Below, piece by piece: positions 34,727-49,700 of a stretch of 64,000 bases of DNA; position 1 is the first letter of the stretch, and every line of letters starts with the position of its first letter. The position numbers were made by a program, and so were the translations under genes. The DNA is from Nocardia amamiensis. Lineage in GTDB: Bacteria > Actinomycetota > Actinomycetes > Mycobacteriales > Mycobacteriaceae. The notes under the pieces are model-generated. The model was not told the origin of the DNA. It ran no database searches and was given only the letters and a program-made list of their open reading frames with translations. The stretch is from NCBI RefSeq assembly GCF_015477605.1, contig NZ_JADLQX010000005.1, positions 248,001 through 312,000 of the forward strand, in the 5' to 3' direction.

Positions 34727-37700
34727 TCATGACCGGCCCAGGTTCGGTGGGGTTTCCCACCCTGGGGGATGAAGTAGTTCGGACAATCGGGGGCCGATCT
34801 GCGCCAAAGCTTCCGGAGCAGTCATCTGGTCGTGCGCGACGCCGACTGGATGATCGTCGACCGGACCGTCGACGTACGGTTGCCAGCCGGCCGCCGCGGT
34901 GTCGTGCCCGGCCGCGCTGAAGTAGTGCAGGCGACCACGGAAGACCTGCGGCCGGTGTTCGGCGATCAGCTCGGCCGAGCGCACCGCGCTGCGGTAGATC
35001 CGGCGCACCCGCTCGGGTGTGAGCACCGCCATGTCCGGGGGGATCGTGGCGTGCAAAGCGGCCAGCGCGTCCTCGCTCAGTTCGTGGATGTCGCCGTGGC
35101 CGGGCAGCAGGGCGTCCGCGCCGATGCCGAGCTCGGCCAGCGCCTCGCGGATCGCCGCCCGGAAGTCGGTGACGTCGATGTCCGGGTGGCTGTCCAGCAT
35201 GGTAAGCAGCCCGATCTCCTCGCCGGCGGCCTGCAACTGGGTCGCCACGGCGTGCGCCAGCACACCCCCGAGCGACCAGCCGAGCAGCCGGTAGGGCCCG
35301 TGCGGCTGCACCGCGCGGATCTCGGCCACGTAGCGGCGCGCCATCTCGGTCAGCGACGCAGGCAGGTAGCCGTCTTCGGTCAGCGCGGGCGATTGCAGGC
35401 CGAAGATCGGCGTGCTCGCGGGCACGTAGCGGGCCAGACCCGCGTAACACCAGGACAATCCGTACATCGGGTGCAGGCAGAACAGCGGCTGGGCCGCGGC
35501 CACGTCGTGCGGCACCATCGTCCGGATCGGCAGCAGCACCTCGAGCGCGGCGTTCGAATCCAGGTCGTAGTCGTGGTCGTCGGCCAGCGCCGCGAGGATG
35601 CGGGCGGCCAGTGACGCCGGGGTCGAATCGGTAAAGAACCACTGCACCCGCACCTCGGCGCCGCTGAGCGCGCGCAGCCTGCTGGCCGCGCGCGTCGCGA
35701 CCAGCGAGTTGCCGCCCAGCTCGAAGAAGTCGTCGTCCATGCCGACGCGGCGTCCGTCGCGGAGGTCGAGCACCTCGCCGAACACGTCGAGCACGGTGCG
35801 CTCCAGCGGCGTGCTCGGCGCGCGATAGGGACGCGCCGCCGGCGGCGGCACGGGCAGCGCCTTGCGGTCGAGTTTGCCGCTGGCGTTCAGCGGGAGCTCA
35901 TGGAGCGCGACCACCGCCGAGGGCACCATGTAGGACGGCAGCGCGCCGCGCGCGTGCAGCAGCAGTGCCGCCTCGTCGATGGTCTCACCCGGCACCGGGA
36001 CCACGTACGCGACCAGCCGGTCCCCGGTCGCGCCGCGCACCAGCGATACCGCCGCGTGCCGCACCCCCGGGTGGGCGACCAGCACGGTCTCGATCTCGCC
36101 CAGCTCCACCCGCTGGCCCCGCAGTTTGACCTGGAAATCACTGCGACCCAGATACTCCAGAGCTCCGCCACGCCAGCGCACGATGTCACCGGTGCGGTAG
36201 AGCCGGGTCCCGCCGGTATGGGCGACGAAACGCTCGGCAGTGAGGGCCGCGGCGCCGAGATAGCCACGAGCCAGCTGCACACCCCCGACATACAGCTCGC
36301 CCGCCGCCCCCGGCGGTACCGGCCGCAACTGCCGGTCGAGCACGTGCACGCGGGTGTTCGCCACCGGCACGCCGATCGGGATCGCCACCACGGCGGTGTC
36401 GCGCACCGGATGATCCGTGACCACGGTGGCTTCGGCGGGGCCGTACCAATTGATCAGGGCCACACCGGGTGCGGCGGCGGCGAAGGACGCCGCTGTCTCG
36501 CCGGACAGCGCCTCGCCCGCGGCGAACACCCGCCGCAGCGACGGGTACTCCATGGCCGGGTTGGCCACCGGGTCGAGGAAGGCCTCCAGCATCGAGGGAA
36601 CGAAATGCACTGTGGTGACGGCGTTCTCATTGATGACCCGGGCCAGGTAGGCCGGGTCGCGGTGACCGTCGGGCTCGGCGATGACGATCGCGGCACCGGT
36701 CTGCAAGGGCCAGAACAACTCCCACGTGGAGATGTCGAAGGTGATCGGCGTCTTGTGCAGCACCACGTCGCCGCCGGCGTGCGGATAGGCCAGCTGGGCC
36801 CAGCGGAACTGGTTGACCATCTGCCGGTGCGTGATCATGACGCCCTTCGGGCGACCGGTGGAGCCCGAGGTGTGGATGACGTAGGCGACGGTGTCCGGGT
36901 GGACGTACTCCTGCGGCCAAGGTCCCTGGTAGGGAGCCAGATACAGGGTGTCGACGGCGACCACCGGAATGCCGGTCGCGGTGTCGAACCCGTCGGCGGT
37001 GGTGGTCAGCGCGCAGATCGGAGCGGCGCTGTCGAGCACGTACTCGCTGCGCTCGGCCGGATGGTCCGGATCGATCGGCAGGTAGCCGCCACCGGTCCGC
37101 AGCACCGCGTAGATCGCGACGACCAGGTCGATGCCGCGCCGCATGGCCACAGCGACCAGCGTCTCCGGACCGACGCCCCAGCGCATCAGCTCGACCGCCA
37201 GCGACCGTGCGCGCGAGTCGAGTTCGGCGTAGCTGAGGGTGACATCGCCGTAGCGCACCGCGGGCGCGTCCGGCGTGCGGGCCACCTGTGCGTCGAACAG
37301 CGACAGCAGCGTCGCGTCGTCGAGCAGTTGCGGCACGTCGGTGGCGTTGCGCGCCGCAAGCTCCGCGCGCTCGTCGTCGAGCAGCACGTCGATCTCGCCG
37401 ACCCGCGCCTGCGGCGTGGTCACGAAGCGGCCGATCAGCGCCGACAGCCGCTGCGCCAGAGTCAGTGCCGCGGGTTCGTCGAACAGGTCGCGCAGGTACT
37501 TCACCGAGACGCGCAGCTGACTGTCGAGCACCACCATCACGGTGAGCGGGTAATGGGTGCCGTTGACCGCGCCGACGCCGCTGACGCTCATGCCGTCGAT
37601 GTCGCTGGCTCGGTCCAGTCCCTCCCGGTCCACGGGGAAGGATTCGAACACCACGAGCGAGTCGAACAACCCTTCCACGCCGATCGCGTCCTGGATATCG

Positions 37701-40700
37701 CTGAGGCCCAAGTAGTGGTGGTCCAGCAGCGCGGCTTGCTCGGCCTGCAACTGACGCAGCAATCCGCCGAGGGTCAGGGTCGCTCCCAGTCGCACCCGTA
37801 CCGGGATCGCGTTGAGGAACAGGCCGACCATCGCCTCGACGCCGTCCAGCTGCGGCGGACGCCCGGACACGGTGGCGCCGAAGACCACGTCGTCCCGATC
37901 GACGCTGCGGCCGATCAGCAGACCCCACGCCGCTTGCACCACGGTGTTGACCGTGACGCCGAGACCCGAAGCGAGCCGGGTCAGCGCGGTGGTATCGGCC
38001 TGGGACAGTTCGAAACCGACCTCGCCGACACCCGCGGAGATCTCACGTCCCGGGTCCACCGGCGCCAGTGGTGTCGGCTCGGTGATACCGGCCAAGGCGG
38101 TGCGCCATGCCGCGCGCGCCGCCTCCGCGTCCTGCGCCACCAGCCAGGCCAGGTAGTCGCGGTAGGACGGCACCGTCGGCAGGTGCCGCGAGTTGCCGCC
38201 CAGCGCGTACAGCGTCAGCAGGTCCTTCATCAACAGCGGCATGGACCAGCCGTCGATCAGGATGTGGTGGCTGGTCACCAGCAGGTGGTAGGCGCCCGCG
38301 GCGGAACGGATCAGCGCGAACCGCAGCAGCGGCGCGGTCCGCATGTCGAAATGGTCGGCCAGATCGGCCGCCTTGATCCGCTCCAGCTCAGCTGTGGCCG
38401 CGGCGGGTTCCAGCTGCCGCAGATCGATGAGCCGCCACGGCACCTCCAGCGAACCCTGCACGATCTGCACGGGATTGCCCTCGCTGTCGTCGGCGAAGGC
38501 GACGCGCAGGTTGTCGTGCCGATCCAGCACGGCTTGCGCGGCGGCGTGCATCCGGCGGGCGTCCACCGCGCCGCTGAGTTCGAGCACGAACTGGGTGGTG
38601 TAGACGTCCACCGAGGACTCCGCGAGCAGGGCGTGGAACAGCATGCCCGATTGCAGCGGCGTGACCGGCCAGGCGTCCGACAGGTCCGGGTAGGCGCGGG
38701 TGAACCGGTCGATGTCGGGCTGCTTCAGCCGCACCAGCGGGAAGTCCGATGGCGTGAATCCGCCCGCGTCGGGGCGCAATCCATGCTCGGCGAGGCCGCC
38801 GAGCGCGCGAATCCAATGCTCGGCGAAGACCTTCGCGTCCTCGCCGCGGAACGCCGCGGCGGCGAAATCGAACCGGGCCAGCAGGCCGTCGTCGGTGGCG
38901 TCGACGGTCAGCACGAGCAGCAGGTCGTCGGACGGGAGATCGGTGTGCACCCGGGCCGGGCGCAGATCCCGGTAGCGCAGCGCGAACCGGCCGCGGCCGA
39001 GTCCGCGCAGCTCGGCGGCCGTGTCGGCGTTGAGGTAGCGCAGCAGACCGTAGCCGACGCCACGTGCGGGCACCGACCGGCGGAGCTCCTTGATCTGCGC
39101 GATCGCGGTGCCCGCGGCGGGGCCGCCGATCAGGGCGTCTTCGATGTCGATCCTGGTCAGCCGCAATGGCAGCGGATACTCGGTGACGAAGCCGCCCACC
39201 ATGCTCTCCGCGTCGGCGTGGGTGGCCGCGCGGCCGTCGGCGGGCAGACGCACGACCGAACCGATCGCGCGCGTCACGGTCTCGCCCGCGGAGGTGCGCA
39301 GCGCCAGGGCCAGCGCGGTGAGCAGGATGTCCGCCACCCCGGTGTGATAGGCCTCGGCCGCGGCGGCGACGGCCTCCGCCCCCTCCGCGGTGATGGTGAG
39401 CGAAACCCGGCTGCGTGCGCTCAGATCCCGTCCATCGGCACCCGCGCCTTCCGGAATGGTGCCCAGAGCCCGCCGCCACCAGTCCATTTCGGCAACCGTG
39501 GCCGGATCGTGCGCCCTGGCCGACAACGCGCGAATGACCATGCCGAGGCCGGATTCCGGCGCAGCGGGCGCCGCGTGGCGGGCCCGGTTCCAGCTCCCGG
39601 TGAGCTGGTCGACGATGACGCGCCAGGAGACGTCGTCGACCACGAGGCTGCCGGCCACCACGATGAGCGTCGAGCGAGCCTCGGGACCGCCCGTGAGCAC
39701 GAAGTGGATGTTGCGGCCCTGTTCCGGGTCCAGCGCCGCCGCGGCCGCCTGCACCACGTCGTCGATCGGCAGCGAGGTCTCGCCGTGCCGCGGGTCCAGC
39801 CTGCGGAACGCCTCGCCGGTGCGCTCGGCGACCGGGGGGATACGCAGCATCGGCACGCCGTCGGCGTACTCCACCCGCACCCACAGCATCGGATGCTGGT
39901 CGAGCAAGGCGGCCACCGCGCCGCGCACCGTCTCGGCAGAGCAGGTCTCCGGGACGTCGAGGGCGATGGCCCGCACCTCGATGCCCTCGTCCAGCATGCG
40001 CGCCGCCTCCGCGGTGAGCGGTAGGTCGCCTGCCTCGTCACCGGGGCCGCCCTCGACCGCGGCGGCGCGGGCCAGCGCGGCGACCGTCCTGCACTCGAAG
40101 ACGTCGCGCGGCGTGAACGTGACGCCGCGGGCGCGTGCGCGGGAGACCACCTGGATGGACACGATGCTGTCGCCGCCGAGGGCGAAGAAGTCGTCGTCCA
40201 GACCGACTCGTTCGACGCCGACCACTTCGCCGATCACCTCGGCGATCACCACTTCTGCCGGGGTCAGCGGCGCGCGGTAGGCGCGGGTCTCCAGTGCCGG
40301 TTGCGGCAGCGCCTTGCGGTCCAGCTTGCCGACCGGCGTCAGCGGGATGGCGTCGAGCACCATGATCGCCGCGGGCACCATGTACTCCGGCAGCGTGCGC
40401 CCGATCCGGTCGGTCAGCGCGGCCGGATCGACCGTCGCTCCCTTGGCCGGGAGCACGTACGAGACCAGAATCGTCGCGCCGGAATTCGATTCGCGTCCGA
40501 GCGTGACCGCGAAGTCGACTTCGGGCTGAGCGGCCAGCGCGGCGTCGATCTCCCCGAGCTCGATGCGGAAGCCGCGCACCTTCACCTGGAAGTCGTTGCG
40601 GCCCATGTACTCCACGACGGGCACGCCCTCGCCCCGACGCCAGCGCACCAGATCGCCGGTGCGGTACAGGCGCTCGCCGGGCGCGCCGTACGGATCGGCG

Positions 40701-43700
40701 ACGAACCGCGCGGCGGTGAGTCCCGCACGCGCGTGGTAACCGCGGGCGAGCTGGATGCCGCCCAGATACAGTTCGCCCGCCACGCCTTCCGGCACCGGAC
40801 GGAGCCTGCTGTCGAGCACCAGCGACCGCATACCGCGGATCGGACCGCCGATGGTGACCGGGTCGCCGGGCCGCAGCGGGTCGCTGATATTGGTCATGAT
40901 GGTGGTCTCGGTGGGCCCGTAGCCGTTATGGAAAGCGCGCTCCGCTGCCCCGGTCCACTTGGCCGCCAGGTCGGCGGGCACCGCTTCGCCGCCCGCCACG
41001 ATCACCCGCATGCCCGCCAGCGCGTCCGGGTCGAGCGAGGTGAGCACGGACGGGGTGAGGAAGGCGTGTGTTACGCCCTCGCCGCGAATCAACCCGGCAA
41101 GCTCCTCGCCGCCGAACGTCAGCGGCGGCGCCACCACGAGCGCGCCCGCGGAACCGAGCGCGAGCAGCAGTTCCAGCATCGACGCGTCGAACGACGGGGA
41201 CGCGAACGCCAGTGCGCGCGTGGTCCGGTCGAGCCGATAGCGCTGCACCTGCTCGGCGCTGAAGTTGGCCAGGCCCGCGTGGGTGACGACGACGCCCTTG
41301 GGCAGACCGGTGGAGCCGGAGGTGTAGATGACGTACGCGGCGTTCTCGGCGCGCAGCGGCCCGCGCAGCTCAGCGGGCCGCAGCGGCTGGTCCGGCCGCA
41401 CCGCGACGTCGAAGGTGAAGTCGTGATCGTCCAGCGCGACCCAGGCGCCGCGGGCCAAGGCGGGCAGGTTGGCCAGCTCGGCGGTCAGCGTCACGCCCAG
41501 CGCGACACCGGAATCCGCGACCATGTGCGCGATGCGGTCGGCAGGATAGGTCGGATCGATCGGGACGAACGCGGCGCCGGTCTTCGCGACCGCCCACAGC
41601 GCGAGCATGTATTCGCCCGAACGCCGGATCGCGATGGCTACCGCCACGTCCGGTCCCGCGCCGCGGTCGATCAGCGCGCGCGCCAATTGCGCGGAGGCGG
41701 CGTCGACTTCGGCGTAGCTGAAGCTGCGGCCCCCCGCGACCACGGCGACGCCGGTCGGGTTCGCGGCGACAGCGGCGGCCATCAGGTCCGGCAGGGTGCT
41801 CGGCGGCACCGCGGGCCCGCCGGTGCGCGTGATCAGGTCGACGCGCTCGGAGTCGTCCAGGATCTCCAGATCGCCGACGGCGGTGCCCGGGTGCCGCGCG
41901 ACGGCGGCGAGCACGCGGCGGAACCGGCGGCCGAACTCGACGACCGTTCGCTCATCGAAGAGATCACGGGCGTAGGTGAATTCGGCGGCGAGACCGGCCT
42001 CGGCGCCCGCCTCGGTGCGCTGCTCGCGCACGGTGAGCAGCAGGTCGAACTTGGCGGTGTCGGCGACCGGGTCGAGCGCGGTGAAGCTGAGGCCGGGCAA
42101 TTCGAAACTGGTGACCGCGAGGTTCTCGAACGACAGCGCCACCTGGAACAGCGGATGGCGGCCCGCCGAGCGCTCCGGGTCCAGCGCCTCGACCAACCGC
42201 TCGAACGGGATGTCAGCGTTGGCGAAGGCGCGCAGATCGGTTTCCCGGTTGGCGGCCAGCAACTCGGTGAAGTCCAGGCCGGGCGCGACCCGGGTGCGCA
42301 GCACCAGGGTGTTGACGAACATGCCGATCAGATCATCGAGTTCGGCTTCGCCGCGGCCCGCGACGGGGGTGCCGATGACGATGTCGTCGGTGCACGACAA
42401 GCGAGACAAGAAGATGGCGAACGCGGTGTGCACGACCATGAACAGCGTGGCGTTGTGCTGTCTGGCCAGCTCCACCAGTGCGGCGTGCACGTCCGCGTCG
42501 ACGACGAAATCGGTCTTGCCGCCCGCGAAAGACTGGGCGGGCGGACGGGGGCGGTCCGCAGGCAGGTTCAGCTCGTCGGGCAGGTCGGCGAGTTCCGTTG
42601 TCCAATAGGACAATTGCGCACCGGCGAGCGAGTCGGGGTCCTCGTCGGTGCCGAGCACCTCGCGCTGCCACAGAGCGTAGTCGGCGTACTGGATCGGCAG
42701 CGGCGCCCAGGACGGCGCCTCGCCCCCGCCGCGCGCCGCGTAGGCCACCATCAGGTCCCTGGTCAGCGGGCCCATCGACCAGCCGTCCGCGCTGATGTGA
42801 TGCGCGACGAACACCAGCACATACTCGGTGCCCGCGAGCTGGAACAGCTTGGCGCGGAAGGGCACCTCGCTGGTCACGTCGAAACCGGCCGCGACGATCC
42901 GTTGCACTTCGTTGGCGACGTGCTCGTCGCCGATCTGCGCCGGAGCCAGATCCACCGGCACGTCGTACGGCGCGAGCACCTGCTGCACCGGGCCGTCCGG
43001 CGTCTGCGGGTAGATCGTGCGCAGGATCTCGTGGCGCGCGACGATATCCGCCACCGCCTGCTGCAACGCGACGACGTCGAGGTCACCGGACAGGCGGATC
43101 GCGGCCGGGATGTTGTAGACCGAGGCCGAGGTGTCGAACTGGTTGAGGAACCACATGCGCTGCTGCGCGAACGACAGCGGGATGCGATCGGGACGTTGCC
43201 CGGCGACCAGCGGGGTGCGTTTGCGCTCCCCCGCGTCCCGTTCGACCTTGACCGCCAATCCGGCGACAGTGGACGCCTCGAACAGGACCCGCACCGGCAC
43301 CCGGGCGTCCAGCGCCGCGCCGATCCGGGCGGCGACCTGCGTCGCGAGCAACGAGTTACCGCCGAGCGCGAAGAAATCGTCGTCCGCGCCGACCCGTTCG
43401 ACGCCCAGCACTTCGGCGTAGACCGCGGCGACGATCTCCTCGATCGGCGTCGACGGCGCACGGAAAGCCTGAACCTCGAACTCCGGCTCCGGCAACGCCT
43501 TACGATCCAGCTTGCCGTTGACGTTCAACGGCAACGCATCCAGCACCACGAACGCCGACGGCACCATGTACGACGGCAAACCAGCCGACAGCGCGGACTT
43601 GACCGCGGCCATGTCTACGTCGCCGTCGGCCGAGACCAGATACGCCACCAGGCGATCACCGGTCTTGGGATCGGACTTCGCGACTACCGCTGCCTGCGCG

Positions 43701-46700
43701 ATCACCGGCAAGGCCAACAGCGCGGCCTCGATCTCACCCAGCTCGATCCGGAATCCACGAATCTTCACCTGGAAGTCCGAACGACCCCGATACTCCAGCT
43801 CACCATCGGCATTCCAAGCCACCAGGTCACCGGTGCGATACATCCGCGCACCCGGCTCGAACGGATTCGCCACAAAACGATCCGCCGTCAAATCCGCACG
43901 ACCGAAGTAACCACGCGCCAACTGCGCACCAGCCAAATACAACTCACCCGAAACACCCACCGGAACCGGACGCAAACGCCCATCCAGCACATAAACCCGG
44001 CTGTTCCACTCCGGCACACCGATCGGCACCAACGTCTCATCGGCAAGCGTGACCCGGTGGCTGGTGATCGACACCGCCGCCTCGGTCGGGCCGTACAAAT
44101 TGAACAGCTCCGTGCCGGGGTGCTCGCGCAGGAAACGCTGCGCTACCGCGCCCGGCAGAGCTTCACCGATCGCCAGCACCCGTCGCGGCGACCAGCCGGC
44201 CGAAGCGTCACCCACGGCCGCCCGGTGCACCAGCAGCGCATCGAGCATCGACGGCACCACATGCAACGTCGTGACGGATTCCCGCGCCATCAGCTCGTTG
44301 AGGTACGCCGGGTCCCGATGACCATCCGGCGCCGCGATGACCAGCCGCCCACCGCACACGGCGGCCGACCAGAACTCCCACACCGACAAGTCGAACGTCG
44401 CCGCCGTCTTGAGCAGCACCGCGTCGTCGGGTGCCAGCCCGAATGCGCTGGATTTCCACAGCATTTGGTTGACGGCGGCGGCGTGCGGCACGGCGACACC
44501 CTTCGGGCGGCCGGTCGAACCCGACGTGAAGATGACGTACGCCGTGTTCTCCGGCCGCAGCGGAGCGACCCGCTCGCTGTCGGTGATCGGCCCGCTCGCC
44601 ACTTCCCTCAGCTCGAGCTCTTCCAGCCGCACCACGGGGGCGACAGCGGTTTCGAACTCGGCATCGGTCAGCACGCACACAGGCTGAGCAGTCGCCAGGA
44701 CGTACTCGTTCCGGTCCGCGGCTCGGCCGGGGTCGACCGGCACGTACGCGCCACCGGCCTCCGACACCGCGTACATCGCCACGACCAGGTCTATCGATCG
44801 ATGGAATGCCAGCGCCACCCGGGATTCGGGGCCGACGCCCACCGAGATCAAGTAGCGGGCGAGGCGGTTCACCCGCGCCCCCAGCTCGGCGTAGCTCAGC
44901 TGCGTGCGTCCGCCCCCGGGCCGGTCCGCGACGAGTGCGACCGCTCCGGGCGCCGCCGCGATCGATCGCCGCAGCAGCAATCCCAGCGTCGCGGCAGGTT
45001 CCACCGGGTGTGTCGTGTCGTTCCATCCAGCGAGGTCGGTGCGCTCGGTGTCGGCGAGGATGTCGATATCCCCGACCGGCACCGTCGCGTCGGCGACCAC
45101 GGCGGACAGAACTCGCGATAGTCGGTCGGCGAATCCCTGCACCGTTCTCGCGTCGAAAAGGTCTGTCGCATAGGTGAGGAATCCACCGATACCGGCGGGC
45201 GCACCCGACTCGTCATACGCATCGCCGACGATCAAATGCAGATCGAACTGCGACACAGCCAAATCGGCATCGACGCCGGCCACCGTCAAACCGGGCAGCT
45301 CCAACGCGGTACGCGCGACATTCTGGAACGACAGTCCCACCTGGAACAACGGATGACGCGCCGTGGACCGCGGCGGATCGAGCACCTCCACCAACCGCTC
45401 GAACGGCACGTCGGCGTGGGCGAACGCCTCGAGATCGATATCCCGCTGCCGCGCGAGAATGTCCGCGAACGAGTCGCCGCCGTCGACCCGGGAGCGGAAC
45501 ACCACCGTGTTGACGAACATGCCGATCAAATCATCGAGCTCACGCTCACCACGCCCGGCGACCGGTGTGCCGACCGCGATGTCGTCCGAGCCGGACAGCC
45601 GGGCCAGCAACACCGCGAATGCCGTGTGCACCACCATGAACAACGTGGCGCCGTGCGCACGGGCGAGTTCGACCAGTCCGGCGTGTGTCGCCGCGTCGAT
45701 CCCGACGTCCACCCGCGCGCCTGCCAGCGACGCAACGGCCGGACGGGGGCGATCGGCGGGCAACTCCAGCAAGTCGGGCAGATCGGCCAACTGGGCCCGC
45801 CAGAATCCGATCTGCTGGGCGGCGATCGACTCCGGATCCGATTCCTCGCCCAACACCGCACGCTGCCACAACGCATAGTCCGCGTACTGCACCCGCAGCG
45901 GCGACCACCCCGGCGCCTCACCCGAGGTTCGCGCCGCATAAGCGGTCATCACATCCCGCACCAGCGGACCCATCGACGACGCGTCGGCGGCAATGTGATG
46001 CACGACCACAGCCAGCACGTATTCGTTCGGCGTATCGGTGATTTCCAGCAGCCGCACACGCACCGGCACTTCGGCCGTCACATCGAAGGGTGTGGCTGCG
46101 AGCGCATAGACCTCGCGCGCGACCCCGGTGGCCGCCACCGGGTGCGCGGCGACGTCCAGCGTCACCTGTCCGGCGGCGAGCACCACCTGGACCGGACCAT
46201 CCGTGGTCTCCGGGTACACGGTCCGCAGCACTTCGTGCCGCGCGACCACGTCATGCAGCGCCGCGCCCAGCGCCCGCACGTCCAGCTCACCGGTCAACCG
46301 CAACGCGAACGGCAAGTTGTATGCGGCCGAACCGATCCGGTCCCCGGCGTCCGCGGACTGATCGAAGCGATTCAGGAACCACATCCGCCGCTGCGCCAAC
46401 GACAACGGCAACCGCTCCGGCCGCGCGATACTGCCGAGCTCGACACCGCGCTCGCCATGTGTCCGCGACTCGATCGCCGCCGCCAGCGCCGCGACCGTCG
46501 GCGTCTCGAACAACGCTCGCACCGGCACCCTGGCACCCACCGCCGCACCCAACCGGGCCACTACCCGGGTGGCGACCAGCGAATTGCCACCGAGCGCGAA
46601 GAAATCGTCATCGGCGCCCACTCGACCCAACCCCAGCACCTCGCCGAACACACCCGCCACGATCTCCTCGACGGGCGTGACGGGCGCACGGAATTCGCGT

Positions 46701-49700
46701 GCGGTGAAAGCGGGTTCGGGCAACGCCTTGCGGTCCAGCTTGCCGCTGGGGTTCAGCGGGAACTCCGCCAGCGCCACGATCGCGGCCGGAACCATATAGG
46801 TGGGCAGTATGTCACCGATCGCCGCGAGCAATCCGGCCTGTTCGATCGATTCGCCGGGCGAAGGGACCACGTAGGCCACCAACTGGTCACCCAGCGACGA
46901 AGGCGCGACCACCGCTACCGCCTGGCTCACCGACGGCTGCGCCAGCAACGCCGTCTCGATCTCGCCCAGCTCGATCCGCTGACCACGGAACTTGACCTGG
47001 AAATCGGTCCGGCCGAGGTAGTCCAGGCGCGGCGGCAGCTCCTCGGTCGCGGCGCGCCAGACCACCAGATCGCCAGTCCGGTACATCCGCTCGCCGAAGG
47101 CGAACGGGTTGGCCACGAACCGGTCCGCGGTGAGGTCGGGACGACGCACATAACCGCGGGCCAATTGATCACCGGCGAGGTAGAGCTCGCCCGGAACACC
47201 CGCTGGCACCGGTTGCAGGCGTGAATCCAGCACGTATACCTGAGTGTTCCACTGCGGCACACCGATCGGAACGGACCGCTTGTCGCCGGCCATGGCGGGC
47301 CAGTAGGTGACCGACACCGCCGCCTCGGTCGGGCCGTAGAGATTGTGCACCGCCGCGTCCGACATCGCCCGCACAGCGGCAACGGTTTCCGGCGGCAGCG
47401 CCTCGCCGATCGCGAAGATGTCCCGCAAGCTGGGGCAGGAACCGGGCGCGGTGTGCGCGGCGAACACCGTCAGCATGGAGGGCACGAAATCGGTGACCGT
47501 CACGCCCTGTGCGGCAATGGTTTCCGCGACGTACACCGGATCGCGATGCCCATCGTGCGTCGCCAGGACGAGCTTCGCCCCCACGCGCAACGGCATGAAG
47601 TAGCCCCACAACGACACGTCGAACGTGGTTGCCGTCTTCTGCAGGTACACATCATCGGGATCGAGCGGATAGGCCGCCAGCATCCAGCTGATCTGATTCT
47701 GGATCGCGTGGTGGGAAATCGCGACGCCCTTGGGGCGGCCGGTCGAGCCCGACGTGAAGATCACGTATGCCGGATGGTGCGGCAACAGCGGACGCACCAA
47801 TTCCTCGTCGCGCACCGGCGAATCGTCGAATCGATCCGGATTCACGGCGTCCAAGAGCAATACCGCGGTGCCTTCGGGGACGTCGACCGCGTCGGCGGAG
47901 GTGGTGAGCACGCAGACGGGCTGCGCCGTCTCGAGAATGTGCGCGATGCGTTCGGCTGGATGGTCCGGATCCAGCGGCACGTACGCCCCGCCCGCCGTCA
48001 CGATCGCGTACATCCCGACTACGAGATCCAGCGACCGGCGAACCGCCAAACCCACCAGCGACTCCGCACCGACGCCCTGCGAAATCAGCAATCTGGCCAG
48101 ACGGTTCACCCGCGCGTCGAACTCCCGATAGGTGAGCTCGGCGCCCTCGCAGACGACCGCGACCTCGCCCGCATACGCGTCCACGATGCGCCGATAGCCG
48201 TCCAGCAAAAGTTCTTCCGGCACCGGATACCGGGTGTTGTTCCACTCGCGCAGCATCCGCTCGCGCTCGGCGGGAGCCAGCAGATCGATAGCGCCGATCG
48301 GCTGATCCGGTTCCGCGGCGACGGCGGCGAGCAACCACTCCAGCCGCCAGGCGAACTCGGCGATCGTCGCCTCGTCGAACAGGTCGGTGGCGTAGGTGAA
48401 CATCGCTGTGAACCCCGTAGCGCCGCCCGCACCGCTCGGCACCACCGTCAATTGCAGATCGAATTTCGCGACCGCACCGCCGAATTCCACCGAGCGCGCC
48501 GACAACCCGGGTAGATCGATCTCCGGCTTGGTCATGTTCTGGAAGAACAGCGCCACCTGGAACAGCGGGTGGTGCGCCTGCGACCGCACCGGGTCCAGCA
48601 CCTCGACCAGCCGCTCGAACGGCAGCTCGGCATGCGAGAACGCCGCCAGATCAGATGCTTTCGCTTGCTCGAGCAGCGTGCGGAAGGACGCGCCCAGGTC
48701 GATCCGGGTGCGCAGCACCAGCGTGTTGACGAACATGCCGATCAGTCCGTCGAGTTCCCGCTCGCCACGACCGGCGACGGGCGTGCCGATGGTGATGTCG
48801 TCGGTGCCGGTGAGCCGGGCGAGCAGCACCGCGAACGCGCTGTGCAGCACCATGAACTCCGAGGCGCCCGCGCTGTGTGCCAGTTCGGCGAGTCCGTGGT
48901 GCACCGAAGCGTCCACCGCGAAGGTGTACTCCGCGCCCTGCCCGGACGCGACGGGCGGGCGCGGACGGTCCGAGGGTAGGTCGATCCGGTCCGGAATGCC
49001 CGCCAGGGCGCGACGCCAGTACGCGATCTGCGCGGCCGCGACCGAATCCGGGTCGTTCTCGTCGCCGAGCACGGCGCGCTGCCAGAGCGTGTAGTCCGCG
49101 TACTGCACCGGCAGCGGAGCCCACGCCGGCTTCGCCCTGTTGCGCCGGGAAAGGAACGCGCTGAGCAGATCCCGCAGGAACGGCGCGACCGAGGCGCCGT
49201 CGGCGGCGATGTGGTGCACCACCACGACGATCACGTGGTCGTCCGGCGCGAGTTCGGCCAGCGCGATGCGCAGCGGCACCTCGGCGGCGACATCGAAACC
49301 GGTCAGCGCCAGTCCGCGCAGCCAGTCGGGCAATTCGTGCTCGGCGAGCGGTTTCGGCGCGAGGTCGGGGACGGCGCGAGCCGCGGGCACGACCACCTGA
49401 TAGCCGGTGCCGTCCACCGCCGGATACATCGTCCGCAACGTCTCATGACGCTCGATCACATCCGCGACCGCCGCCTGCAACGCCGCCACGTCCAACACAC
49501 CGGACAACCGCACCGCGAACGGAATATTGTTCGCCGCCGAATCAGTGTCGAACTGATTCAAGAACCACATCCGCTGCTGCGCGGGCGACAACGGCACTCG
49601 CTCCGGGCGCTCCACCGCCACCAGCGCACGCCGGTCCCCGGCACCCTTCATCGGCTCCAGCCGCGCGGCGAGCCCGGCGACGGTGGGAGTCTCGAAGACC

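Noticed and set aside
35900..45121. Very long plus-strand open frames opposite NRPS1 (over 1300 and 1600 codons)
   Set aside because: They are mirror images of the NRPS reading frame, caused by high GC in third codon positions. Their translations are Arg/His/Gln/Asp-rich without any recognisable domain.
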